This document shows positions 51,170 to 60,279 of a stretch of 64,000 bases of DNA, in pieces. Position 1 is the first letter of the stretch. The number at the start of each line of letters is the position of its first letter. The DNA is from Tabrizicola_A sp965284335 (GTDB taxonomy: Bacteria > Pseudomonadota > Alphaproteobacteria > Rhodobacterales > Rhodobacteraceae), in the NCBI RefSeq assembly GCF_965284335.1, contig NZ_OZ260076.1, one strand, 5' to 3'. The notes beneath the pieces are model-generated. The model was not told the DNA's origin and made no database searches. It saw only the letters and a program-made list of their open reading frames with translations. The translations under genes were made by a program, and so were the position numbers.

Positions 51170-52194
51170 ACGCGGTAGAATTCGACAAGGTCTCGATCGT
51201 TTTTGGTGACAATCCTGCCGCCGCCCTGCCCTTGATGGACCAAGGCCTGTCGCGGGCGGAGATACAGGAAAAGACCGGCCAAATCTTGGGCGTGCATGAG
51301 TGCAGCCTAAACGTCGGCGAGGGTGAAATCCTTGTGCTGATGGGCCTGTCGGGGTCGGGCAAATCCACGCTTTTGCGCGGGGTGAACGCGCTGAACCCCG
51401 TGGTGCGGGGCGAAGTGCGGGTGCGGGCGGGCGGCGAGATGGTGTCGGTGACCCATGCCAATCCCGAGATGCTGCGGAGCCTGCGGCTGTCAACCGTTGC
51501 CATGGTGTTTCAGCAATTTGGCCTTTTGCCTTGGCGGACGGTGCGCGAGAATGTGGGGCTGGGTTTGGAACTGGCGGGCCAGACCCCGGCCCAGCGCCGT
51601 GCCAAGGTGGATCAACAGTTGGAGTTGGTGAACCTGGGCGCCTGGGCCGAGCGCAAGGTGGGCGAGTTGTCAGGCGGCATGCAGCAGCGCGTTGGCCTTG
51701 CCCGCGCCTTTGTCACCGAAGCGCCGATCCTATTGATGGACGAGCCGTTTTCGGCACTTGACCCCCTGATCCGCGCCAAGCTGCAAGATGAGCTTTTGGA
51801 TCTGCAAACCAAGCTGAAACGCACCATCGTCTTCGTGTCTCACGATCTGGACGAAGCGTTCAAGATCGGCAACCGCATTGCCTTGATGGAGGGCGGGCGG
51901 CTGGTGCAGGTCGGCACCGCGCGCGAGATCATTGCCAATCCGGTCAGCGAGTATGTGGCCGAGTTTGTCGCCCATATGAACCCTTTGGGGGTTTTGACCG
52001 CGCGCGATGTCATGGTCGCAGGGCCGGGCGGTGGCAGCTTGGCGGTGGCCGCAGAAACCCCGGTCAAAGCGTTGATGGAGATGCTCAAGAACGGGGCCAG
52101 CGAGATCACCGTGACCGATCAGGGCCAACCGATTGGCCGCATTCAGGCCACCGACGTTCTGGCGCGCCTCTTGGACCCGCGCGGACAGGCGTAA
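51166..52194 (+). CDS. choV: Choline ABC transporter ATP-binding protein
   Basis: A 342-residue ATPase of the OpuAA/ProV type. Walker A is GLSGSGKST near residues 61-69, the signature is ELSGGMQQRVGLARAF, and Walker B ends LLMDEPFSALD. The C-terminal part (about 270-340) is a CBS-like domain with ARDVMVAG and a second half. It powers choline uptake with ChoW. It is the last gene of choXWV. Confidence 0.93.
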   Translation: MNAVEFDKVSIVFGDNPAAALPLMDQGLSRAEIQEKTGQILGVHECSLNVGEGEILVLMGLSGSGKSTLLRGVNALNPVVRGEVRVRAGGEMVSVTHANPEMLRSLRLSTVAMVFQQFGLLPWRTVRENVGLGLELAGQTPAQRRAKVDQQLELVNLGAWAERKVGELSGGMQQRVGLARAFVTEAPILLMDEPFSALDPLIRAKLQDELLDLQTKLKRTIVFVSHDLDEAFKIGNRIALMEGGRLVQVGTAREIIANPVSEYVAEFVAHMNPLGVLTARDVMVAGPGGGSLAVAAETPVKALMEMLKNGASEITVTDQGQPIGRIQATDVLARLLDPRGQA

Positions 52195-52255
52195 GGGCCT
52201 GTCCGGCGCAAGACGGTCAAGGGGGCAGCCCTCGATCGGCCCAGAGGGTGAGCCG

Positions 52256-54874
52256 TTAGGCCTCAGATGGCGCTTTTTTGGCAGTGGTTTTTTTCGCTGC
52301 AGCGGTTTTACCTGCCGTCTTTTTGGCGGGTGCCTTCTTTGCGGGGGCCTTTTTTGCGCCCTCGGCCTTGGCCGCCTTCTTGGGTGCTGCCTTTTTCTTG
52401 CCCCCTGATTTGCCCGCCTTTTCGACGATCAGCGCCAGCGCCTCGTCCAGCGTCACCGCCTCGGGCGTCAGCTCTTTGGGCAAGGTGGCATTGACCTTTT
52501 CCCATTTCACATAAGGCCCGTATTTGCCCGGCATCACCAGAACCGGCCCGCCATCGGGATGCTCGCCCAAGGCGCGCAAAGGCTCTGCTGCCGCCCCACG
52601 GCCCGGGCCGCGCGCCGCCTTTTGCGCCAAAACCTCAACCGCACGGTTCATGCCGATGGTAAAAACCTCTTCGACATCGGGGATATTGGCATAGGTGCTG
52701 CCATGTTTGACATAGGGGCCAAAGCGGCCAATCGCGGCCTCGATCATCTGGCCATCATCGGGATGCGCGCCAATCTGGCGCGGCAGGCCCAGCAAATCCA
52801 GCGCCCGTTCCAACGTGAGGGTCTCGGCGGCCCAGCCTTTGGGCAGGCTGGCGCGGTCGGGCTTGGGCTGCGCCTCGGTCGCCTCGCCGCGTTGCACATA
52901 GGGGCCAAAGCGCCCCGTGCGCATGGTGATCGGCAGGCCATTTTCATCTTGGCCGAGCACCTTGCCATCCACCGCCGCGCCCGCATCTTCGCCGGTGGAA
53001 ATCGGGCGGGTATAGCGGCATTCGGGATAGTTTTTGCAGCCGATGAAGGCCCCGCCAGAGCGCGCGGTTTTCAGATGCAGACGCCCGGTGCCACAGGTTG
53101 GGCAGCTGCGCGGATCAGACCCATCGGCGCGCAAGGGATAAAGATGCGGCGACAAAAAGTCGTCAATCTTTTCAAGAACCTCAGTGATCCGCAGCTCGGC
53201 CGTTTCGGCCACAGCGGCGGAAAAATCGCGCCAAAACCGCGTCAGCACATCCTTGTAGTCGCGCTCACCTGCCGAGACATCGTCCAGCTCGGTTTCCAGA
53301 TCGGCGGTGAAATCATATTCCACATATTTGTGGAAATAATTCGCCAAAAACGCCGTCACCAATCGCCCCTTATCCTCGGGGATCAGGCGGTTCTTGTCTT
53401 TTTTCACATATTCTCGGTCAACGATGGTGCTCAGAACGCTGGCATAGGTTGACGGGCGGCCAATGCCCAACTCTTCCATCCGCTTGACCAAGGTCGCCTC
53501 GGTATAGCGCGGCGGGGGCTGGGTGAAATGCTGATCGGGCTGCACCTTGCGCTTGTCCAGCGCCTCGCCATTGGCCAGTTGCGGCAGGCGGGCGTCATCT
53601 TCTTCTTCCTCGTCGCGGCCCTCGTCATAAATCTTCAAAAAGCCGTCAAACTGCACCACTTGGCCCGTGGCCCGGAAGCCCACCTGCGCATCGGGTGACA
53701 AGATATCGACCGTCGTGCGTTCCATCCGGGCGGCGGCCATCTGGCTGGCAAGGGTGCGCTTCCAGATCAGATCATAAAGCCGGCGCTGGTCGGCGTCGGC
53801 CAGACGCAGGCTGTCGGGATCGGCAGTCATATCGGTGGGGCGGATGCATTCATGCGCCTCTTGGGCGTTCTTGGCCTTGTTCTTATAGATCCGCGGCGCA
53901 TCTGGCACATAGGCAGCCCCAAACCGCTTGGCAATCTCGGCGCGGGCCGCCGACACCGCCTCAGGTGCCATGTCGATGCCGTCGGTCCGCATATAGGTGA
54001 TATGCCCCGCCTCATAAAGCCGCTGGGCCGCGTTCATTGTGGCCTTGGCACCAAAGCCGAACTTGCGGCTGGCCTCTTGTTGCAGGGTCGAGGTCATAAA
54101 GGGCGCATAGGGGTTGCGGCTGGCGGGTTTGGCCTCGACGCTGTGCACGGAAAACTGGCGCGAGTTGACCGCCTGCACCGCCAATTCGGCCGCCGTGTCG
54201 CTGGGCAGGTCGAACTTATCCAGCTTCTTGCCGCCCAGCGTGGTCAGCCGTGCCTCAAACTCTTGGCCGCGCGGGGTTTTGAAGGTGGCGGCCACGGTCC
54301 AAAACTCGCGGGCGCGGAAGGCCTCGATCTCCATCTCGCGCTCGACAATCAGGCGCAGGCAGACCGATTGCACGCGGCCCGCCGATTTCGCCCCCGGCAG
54401 CTTGCGCCACAAGACCGGCGACAGGGTAAACCCCACCAGATAATCCAGCGCGCGGCGGGCAAGATAGGCCTCCACCAGCGGCAGATCGATCTCGCGCGGC
54501 TCTTTCATCGCCTTGGTCACCGCCTCTTTGGTGATGGCGTTGAAGGTCACGCGCGACACCTTCTTGCCCTTCTTCAGGCTGCTGGCCAGCGCCTCTTTCA
54601 GATGCCACGAAATCGCCTCGCCCTCACGATCCGGGTCGGTGGCCAAGATCAGCGTGTCATCGGTTTTCAGCGCTTCGGCAATGGCGCGAACATGCTTTTT
54701 GCTGTCCGCCGCCACCTCCCATGTCATGTCAAACCCATGGTCAGGATCGACCGAGCCGTCCTTGGGCGGCAGATCGCGCACATGGCCATAGCTGGCCAAA
54801 ACCGTGTAGTCCGATCCCAAATATTTGTTGATCGTCTTGGCCTTGGCGGGGGATTCGACGACGACGACAGGCAT
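52256..54874 (-). CDS. topA: DNA topoisomerase I
   Basis: An 872-residue type IA topoisomerase. The Toprim domain starts MPVVVVESPAKAKTINKYLG and holds ATDPDREGEAISWH (near 80); the active tyrosine is in ITYMRTDGIDM near residue 300. Zinc-finger motifs are near 590-620 (CPTCG and CKNYPEC). The tail after about 820 is rich in Lys and Ala, which probably binds DNA. It relaxes negative supercoils. It lies downstream of dprA in the same direction, a common alphaproteobacterial order. Confidence 0.96.
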   Translation of the reverse strand: MPVVVVESPAKAKTINKYLGSDYTVLASYGHVRDLPPKDGSVDPDHGFDMTWEVAADSKKHVRAIAEALKTDDTLILATDPDREGEAISWHLKEALASSLKKGKKVSRVTFNAITKEAVTKAMKEPREIDLPLVEAYLARRALDYLVGFTLSPVLWRKLPGAKSAGRVQSVCLRLIVEREMEIEAFRAREFWTVAATFKTPRGQEFEARLTTLGGKKLDKFDLPSDTAAELAVQAVNSRQFSVHSVEAKPASRNPYAPFMTSTLQQEASRKFGFGAKATMNAAQRLYEAGHITYMRTDGIDMAPEAVSAARAEIAKRFGAAYVPDAPRIYKNKAKNAQEAHECIRPTDMTADPDSLRLADADQRRLYDLIWKRTLASQMAAARMERTTVDILSPDAQVGFRATGQVVQFDGFLKIYDEGRDEEEEDDARLPQLANGEALDKRKVQPDQHFTQPPPRYTEATLVKRMEELGIGRPSTYASVLSTIVDREYVKKDKNRLIPEDKGRLVTAFLANYFHKYVEYDFTADLETELDDVSAGERDYKDVLTRFWRDFSAAVAETAELRITEVLEKIDDFLSPHLYPLRADGSDPRSCPTCGTGRLHLKTARSGGAFIGCKNYPECRYTRPISTGEDAGAAVDGKVLGQDENGLPITMRTGRFGPYVQRGEATEAQPKPDRASLPKGWAAETLTLERALDLLGLPRQIGAHPDDGQMIEAAIGRFGPYVKHGSTYANIPDVEEVFTIGMNRAVEVLAQKAARGPGRGAAAEPLRALGEHPDGGPVLVMPGKYGPYVKWEKVNATLPKELTPEAVTLDEALALIVEKAGKSGGKKKAAPKKAAKAEGAKKAPAKKAPAKKTAGKTAAAKKTTAKKAPSEA

Positions 54875-55066
54875 GGATTTGCACTTTCAGCAGGACGGAA
54901 AACGGGGGCGAACCATGGGGGCCAAGCCCGGTCCTTGTCAACCAGCCTTATCAACCAGCTTTGTCAAGCCGCCTTGTCAAAAAATGCAGCGATGAAAGGG
55001 CTTGCGCCTTTCCAAATACTCATCTTGCAACGGGTCAAAGCTGCGCCACGGCGTCAGAACCGACGC

Positions 55067-56215
55067 CTAGCCTGCCCGCGACAAAAGGCCACCCGGCGCG
55101 CGGGTGATCTGCCCCTCCAGCTCTAGCGAGACCAAGGCCGGCGTTAGAACCGCCGGGGGCAAGGCGAGATCACGGATCAGCTGATCTTCGGCCAAGGGGC
55201 TGGGGCCAAGCCGGGCCAAGATCTGCGCATGCACCTGCGCAATGTCACCCAAAGGCCGCCGGGCCGGGGTTGGCCCCGGCAGCGGCGGGGCAGATGCATC
55301 AGGGCTGGGGGGCGCCGGCACGGCCCTGTGCAACCCCAAGGCCTCGGTCACATCGGCTGCATGGCGCACCAAGGTTGCACCGTCGCGCAAGAGCATATTG
55401 CAGCCCGCCGCGCGGGCATCAAAGGGGTGGCCCGGCACGGCCAAAACCTCTCGCCCCTGATCGGCGGCGTCGCGGGCGGTGATCAAGCTGCCCGACCGCG
55501 CCGCCGCCTCAACCACCACAACCGCCCGCGACAGGCCCGCAATGATGCGGTTGCGCAAGGGAAAATGCCGGGTCTGCGGTTGCAGGCCCGGCGGGTGTTC
55601 CGACAGAAGACAGCCCTTTGCGGCAATCTGGCGGGCCAGTTCGGCGTTTTCTTCGGGGTAGATCACATCGACCCCGCCCGCCATCACCGCCACGGTGCCC
55701 GTGTCCAAGGCCGCCTCATGCGCCGCCGCATCAATGCCGCGCGCCAGCCCCGACACCACAACCTGCCCCGCCTGTCCCAACCCCTCGGCCAGCCGCCGCG
55801 CCATGCGAACCCCCAAGGATGAAGCGTTGCGCGCCCCCACCATCGCCACCATGGGGCGCGCCAAGAGCCCCAGATCGCCCAGCGCCCACAGGATCGGCGG
55901 GGCATCGGTCACGTCCATCAAGGCGGCGGGATAATCCGGCCCGCCCCACAACAAAAGCCGCGCCCCCAAGGCGCGGCCTGCCCGCATCTCGGCCTGCGCC
56001 ACCTCAACCGGGCAAATGGCATAATTCTCAACCCCTGCCGCGCGGGCAATCTCGGGCAAGGCCGCAAGGGCCGCCCGCGCCGAGCCGTGTTCGCCCATCA
56101 AACGGTGAAAGGTAACCGCGCCCACCCGGCGTGAGCGGATCAGTTGCAACCAGTCGGCCGGATCGTCGCGCTCTGCCGCATGGGGGCCTGCCGCCCCGAT
56201 CTGTGCCCTGCCCAT
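55067..56215 (-). CDS. dprA: DNA-processing protein DprA
   Basis: A 382-residue protein. The Rossmann fold has AMVGARNASSLGVRMARRLAEGL near 130, VVSGLARGIDAAAHEAAL near 155, and GGVDVIYPEENAELA near 180, then FPLRNRIIAGLSRAVVVVEA. A C-terminal winged-helix domain (about 320-380) is present. It loads RecA onto single-stranded DNA entering during natural transformation. The start was placed at MGRAQIGAAG; an earlier in-frame start is at 56272. No other competence gene is in the window. Confidence 0.92.
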   Translation of the reverse strand: MGRAQIGAAGPHAAERDDPADWLQLIRSRRVGAVTFHRLMGEHGSARAALAALPEIARAAGVENYAICPVEVAQAEMRAGRALGARLLLWGGPDYPAALMDVTDAPPILWALGDLGLLARPMVAMVGARNASSLGVRMARRLAEGLGQAGQVVVSGLARGIDAAAHEAALDTGTVAVMAGGVDVIYPEENAELARQIAAKGCLLSEHPPGLQPQTRHFPLRNRIIAGLSRAVVVVEAAARSGSLITARDAADQGREVLAVPGHPFDARAAGCNMLLRDGATLVRHAADVTEALGLHRAVPAPPSPDASAPPLPGPTPARRPLGDIAQVHAQILARLGPSPLAEDQLIRDLALPPAVLTPALVSLELEGQITRAPGGLLSRAG

Positions 56216-56470
56216 CGCTGTGCCCACCGTTTCTGCCCGCTGTCTGTGCCGCCGCCATCGATTCCTAGCCACCTAGACAGCCACCATGCAGCCCATTGGT
56301 TAACGACAGGTGAATCCTTTTGCCCCCCGATTGGCCTCGCGCCTCTGGCCTTATCTTTTTCAAACTGGACTTATGAAAAACCCCTGACTGCCCATTGAAA
56401 CCACCCCGAAATTTGATCAAGTGTTGGGCAACGTGATCTCGCGCCCCGGCGCGCCAAAAGGAAGACCAGC

Positions 56471-57748
56471 ATGAAAAACGCAGATGTTGCCAAGCGCCGG
56501 GATGAGGCGATTTCCCGCGGTGTGGGGATGCAGACCCAGATCTATGTCGATCGGGCGCTGAACTCGGAAGTTTGGGACATCGAGGGCAATCGCTATATCG
56601 ACTTTGCCGCCGGGATCGCGGTGGTCAACACCGGGCATTGCCACCCCAAGGTGATGGATGCGGTGTCCAAGCAGCTGTCGAAGTTCACCCACACCTGCCA
56701 TCAGGTGCTGCCTTATGAGCATTACATCCGTCTGGCCGAACGCCTGAACGCCGCGGTTCCCGGCGATTTTCCGAAGAAAACTGTCTTTGTGACCACCGGC
56801 GCCGAGGCGGTGGAAAACGCCATCAAGGTCGCCCGCATCGCCACGGGCCGCAATGCTGTCATCGCCTTTGGCGGGGCCTTCCATGGCCGGACCTTCATGG
56901 GCATGACGCTGACCGGCAAGGTCGAGCCCTATAAAAAGGGCTTTGGCGCGATGATGCCGGATGTCTACCACGTCCCCTTCCCACAGGATGTGCATGGCAT
57001 CTCTACCGCCGATGCGATGGCCGGGCTGACCAAGCTGTTCAAGGCCGACATTGATCCGGGCCGCGTCGCCGCGATCATCTTTGAACCTGTGCAGGGCGAA
57101 GGCGGCTTCTACCCCGCGCCGAAGGATCTGGTGAAGGCCATCCGGAGCTTGTGTGATGAACATGGCATCGTGATGATCGCCGATGAGGTGCAAACCGGCT
57201 TTGCCCGCACCGGCACCATGTTCTGCATGGAGCAATATGGCGTGGCCGCCGATATCACCACCATGGCCAAGGGTCTGGCCGGTGGCCTGCCGCTGGCGGC
57301 GCTGACCGGCAAGGCCAGCATCATGGATGCGGCCCACCCCGGCGGCCTTGGCGGCACCTATGGCGGCAACCCGATTGGGATTGCGGCGGCAAATGCGGTT
57401 CTGGACGTGATCGCAGAGGAAAAGCTTTGCGCCCGCGCCAATGAGCTTGGCAGCCGCCTGAAGCAAAAACTGGAATCGATCCGCGCCGTGACGCCGGAGA
57501 TCAGCGATATCCGCGGCCCCGGCTTTATGGTCGCCGTTGAATTCGCCAACCCGTCGAACCACGAACCCGATGCGGGCTTTACCAACCGCGTCAAGTCTGA
57601 GGCGCAAAAGCGCGGTCTGATCCTGTTGACCTGCGGTGTCTATGGCAATGTGGTGCGCTTTTTGGCCCCCATCACCATTCCCGATGCCCATTTCGCCGAA
57701 GCGATGGAGATCCTTGAGGCCTCGGTCGCGGCAGCGCGTCAGGGCTAA
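56471..57748 (+). CDS. gabT: 4-aminobutyrate aminotransferase (GabT-type class III aminotransferase)
   Basis: A 425-residue PLP enzyme. Landmarks are the GAEAVENAIKVAR phosphate-binding stretch near residue 112, FHGRTFMGMTLTGK near 137, and the PLP lysine in TTMAKGLAGGLPL near 268. This is the 4-aminobutyrate (and related omega-amino acid) aminotransferase family; other amino donors, such as 5-aminovalerate, are possible. GGAAG is placed before the ATG. No succinate-semialdehyde dehydrogenase is adjacent. A strong terminator follows. Confidence 0.9.
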   Translation: MKNADVAKRRDEAISRGVGMQTQIYVDRALNSEVWDIEGNRYIDFAAGIAVVNTGHCHPKVMDAVSKQLSKFTHTCHQVLPYEHYIRLAERLNAAVPGDFPKKTVFVTTGAEAVENAIKVARIATGRNAVIAFGGAFHGRTFMGMTLTGKVEPYKKGFGAMMPDVYHVPFPQDVHGISTADAMAGLTKLFKADIDPGRVAAIIFEPVQGEGGFYPAPKDLVKAIRSLCDEHGIVMIADEVQTGFARTGTMFCMEQYGVAADITTMAKGLAGGLPLAALTGKASIMDAAHPGGLGGTYGGNPIGIAAANAVLDVIAEEKLCARANELGSRLKQKLESIRAVTPEISDIRGPGFMVAVEFANPSNHEPDAGFTNRVKSEAQKRGLILLTCGVYGNVVRFLAPITIPDAHFAEAMEILEASVAAARQG

Positions 57749-57763
57749 GCCAAACACATACCG

Positions 57764-57799
57764 AAACGGGCGCGCAAGGTATCCTTGCGCGCCCGTTTT
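57764..57799 (+). terminator. Rho-independent terminator after gabT
   Basis: AAACGGGCGCGCAAGG at 57764-57779 pairs with CCTTGCGCGCCCGTTT at 57783-57798, followed by TGTTT. It begins 16 bases after the gabT stop and is long enough to stop transcription in both directions. Confidence 0.9.
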
Positions 57800-57844
57800 G
57801 TTTGGAAGAGGCAAGATGCGCCCTTCCCGCTGCGCCTTGGCAGA

Positions 57845-59080
57845 TCAGCCTTCGATGCCGCCCTGCCCGGCGGCGCGGAACCACAGGATGATGGCCTCGC
57901 GTTCGGCGGGCTCCATATAGGTCAGGTTCGAAGGCGGCATGGCGTGGCTCAGGCCCGCTTGCAGGTAGATGCGTTTGGCTTCCGCTGCGATCTGGGCGGG
58001 GGTCTCTAAGACCACGCCTTTGGGGGCGTAGTGCAGGCCGTCCCAAACCGGCTCGGCCGCGTGGCACATGGAGCAGCGGCCCTGCACGATGGAGACGACA
58101 TCGTCAAAGCCAGAGGCGGCGGCATAGCGCAAGCTGGCCGGGGCCATGGCGGTTTCGGGGTCTCGGGTTTGCACCGGTGCGGTGGAGAGCCATGCGATCA
58201 GCAGGAAAAGGATCGCGGTGGCCGCCCATGTCCAATGCGGGTTGCCCTTGCGGGCGTGCTGGGTGTTGAACCAGTGGCGGATGGTGACGCCCATCAGGAA
58301 CACAAGCGACGCGATGACCCAGTTGTATTCGGTGGCGAAGACCAAGGGGTAATGGTTCGACAGCATCAGGAAGATCACCGGCAGCGTCAGGTAGTTGTTA
58401 TGCGTCGAGCGCTGCTTGGCGATCTTGCCGTATTTCGGATCAGGCTTGCGCCCAGCTTTCAGGTCGGCCACCACCACGCGCTGATTGGGCATGATGATGA
58501 AAAACACATTGCCCGACATGATGGAGGCGGTGAAGGCGCCAAGGTGCAAAAGGGCCGCGCGGCCCGAGAAGACTTGGGTGTAGAACCAAGCCATGGCGAC
58601 CAAAAGCGCGAAAAGCGCGACCATCACCCGCGTTTGGTTGGCGTTCACGAAAACCTTGCAGATGGTGTTATAGGCAACCCAGCCAAAGGCAAGCGAGGCC
58701 ATCGAGATGCCAATCGCCTGCCATGGGGCAAGGTCAGCGACCGAAGGGTCGATGAGATACATCTCATGGCCCATGTAATAGACCAAAACAAGCATGGCAA
58801 AGCCGGAAAGCCATGTGGCATAGCTTTCCCATTTGAACCAGACAAGGTGATCGGGCATCTGGGCGGGGGCGACGAGGTATTTCTGGATATGGTAGAATCC
58901 GCCGCCGTGGACCTGCCATTCCTCACCATCGGCCCCCGAGGCCAGATTGCGATCACGGCGCAGACCAAGGTCAAGCGCGATGAAATAAAAGGACGACCCG
59001 ATCCAAGCGATGGCGGTGATGACATGCAGCCAGCGCGTGGCGATTTCCACCCAGTCCCACAAGACCACCCAATCATACAT
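57845..59080 (-). CDS. puuD: Membrane-bound urate oxidase (PuuD, urate hydroxylase)
   Basis: A 411-residue protein starting MYDWVVLWDWVEIATRWLHV. It has about eight membrane helices in the urate hydroxylase PuuD domain (about 1-310), with histidines in WLHVITAIAWIG and MGHEMYLIDP. The C-terminal part is a cytochrome c domain with one haem site (CSMCH near residue 334), facing the periplasm. It oxidises urate to hydroxyisourate, feeding electrons to the respiratory chain. No other purine genes are next to it in the window; the LysR gene diverges from it. Confidence 0.93.
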   Translation of the reverse strand: MYDWVVLWDWVEIATRWLHVITAIAWIGSSFYFIALDLGLRRDRNLASGADGEEWQVHGGGFYHIQKYLVAPAQMPDHLVWFKWESYATWLSGFAMLVLVYYMGHEMYLIDPSVADLAPWQAIGISMASLAFGWVAYNTICKVFVNANQTRVMVALFALLVAMAWFYTQVFSGRAALLHLGAFTASIMSGNVFFIIMPNQRVVVADLKAGRKPDPKYGKIAKQRSTHNNYLTLPVIFLMLSNHYPLVFATEYNWVIASLVFLMGVTIRHWFNTQHARKGNPHWTWAATAILFLLIAWLSTAPVQTRDPETAMAPASLRYAAASGFDDVVSIVQGRCSMCHAAEPVWDGLHYAPKGVVLETPAQIAAEAKRIYLQAGLSHAMPPSNLTYMEPAEREAIILWFRAAGQGGIEG

Positions 59081-59192
59081 GGCAAGTCGCCCCCTTGATG
59101 CTTTGCACAAAGGCTATACCGGGGCGCACCTTTCTGTTAATCCAGTAAATGACGGATCACTTTCAAGTCTGTCCAGATAATCGGGGGTCAGA

Positions 59193-60119
59193 TTGTCCTA
59201 TGTGAACAATCTCCGCATGTTTGTGCGGGTTTTCGAATTGGGCAGCATGTCAGCGGCGGCGCGCGATCAGCGCACCTCGCCCGCTGTCGCCTCGGCGCGG
59301 ATTTCGGAGTTGGAAAAGCATCTTGGCGTGCGGCTTTTCTCGCGCACCACCCGCAGTTTGCAGCCCACCGAGAACGGGCGGATCTTTTACGACGGCGCGC
59401 GCAAGGTGCTGGAGGCGATTGACGACGCCGAAGCGGCGGTGATGGATGTCACGCAAAACCCGCGCGGGACGATTTTCGTCTCGGCCCCTTTGGGGGTGGG
59501 GCGGCGGTTCATCGCGCCGCATGTGCCGGCGTTCAAGGATTTGTATCCGCAGATCGACGTGCGGCTGCGGCTGTCGGACCGGATCATTGATGTGACGGCC
59601 GAGGGGCTGGATGTGGCCTTTCATCTGGGGGTGCTCGAGGATTCCACGCTGAAGGTGCGGCTGATTGCCGATTGCCCGAGGGTGCTTTGCGCTGCCCCTG
59701 TCTATATTGCGCGGCGGGGGATGCCGGCGGATGGGGCGGCCTTGGTGAATGACCGGCATGACTGTCTGAACCTGCGCTTTCCCGGCGCGAAGGAGTTTCA
59801 ATGGACCTTGCAGACCGCGGACGGCCCGCGCCGGTTCGAGATTGGTGGGCCGTTTGAAAGCGATGATGGCGATGTGCTGACCGGCTGGGCGCTGGACGGG
59901 CGGGGGATCGTGATGAAGCCGGTGTTCGAGGTGGCGGGGTATCTGAGATCGGGCGCTTTGGTGCCGGTGGCCACGGCTACGCCCCCAGTGCCGACGCAGT
60001 TGTCGAGCCTGTCGCAGCACCGGCGGCTGAAAGACCCGAAGGTGAAGCTCTTTACCGATTTCATGGCCGGGCATATCCGGGACGCCATTCGGCGGGCGGG
60101 GGAGGAATTGGCTGGGTGA
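59193..60119 (+). CDS. LysR-family transcriptional regulator
   Basis: A 308-residue regulator with an N-terminal winged helix (about residues 1-60, with MSAAARDQRTSPAVASARISELEKHLG in pieces around 19-45) and a LysR substrate domain (about 90-300). The conserved start seems to be TTG (SYVNNLRMFVRV); a GTG at 59202 or ATG at 59217 would cut into the DNA-binding region. It is divergent from puuD, with 112 bases between, so control of urate oxidation is plausible. The effector is unknown. Confidence 0.85.
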   Translation: MSYVNNLRMFVRVFELGSMSAAARDQRTSPAVASARISELEKHLGVRLFSRTTRSLQPTENGRIFYDGARKVLEAIDDAEAAVMDVTQNPRGTIFVSAPLGVGRRFIAPHVPAFKDLYPQIDVRLRLSDRIIDVTAEGLDVAFHLGVLEDSTLKVRLIADCPRVLCAAPVYIARRGMPADGAALVNDRHDCLNLRFPGAKEFQWTLQTADGPRRFEIGGPFESDDGDVLTGWALDGRGIVMKPVFEVAGYLRSGALVPVATATPPVPTQLSSLSQHRRLKDPKVKLFTDFMAGHIRDAIRRAGEELAG

Positions 60120-60126
60120 TCTGAGG

Positions 60127-60268
60127 CCCCCCACCCCCATCCCCTCCCCACGAGGGGGAGGGGAGGATTTCGGTGACGCATGTTGGCCCTCACGCCAAGC
60201 GTGGCCGGAACCGCGAGGGGATGGGAGCCTCCCCTCCCCCTCTGTGGGGAGGGGATGGGGGTGGGGGG
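60127..60268. repeat. Large inverted repeat between the LysR and hrpB genes
   Basis: A 40-base arm (60127-60166) and its reverse complement (60228-60268) differ by one inserted base. The sequence is a run of CCCCCACCCCCATCCCC and GGGGAGG type. The two convergent genes end on either side, so it can form a big cruciform and act as a bidirectional transcription stop. Confidence 0.75.
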
Positions 60269-60279
60269 CAAGACCGCGC

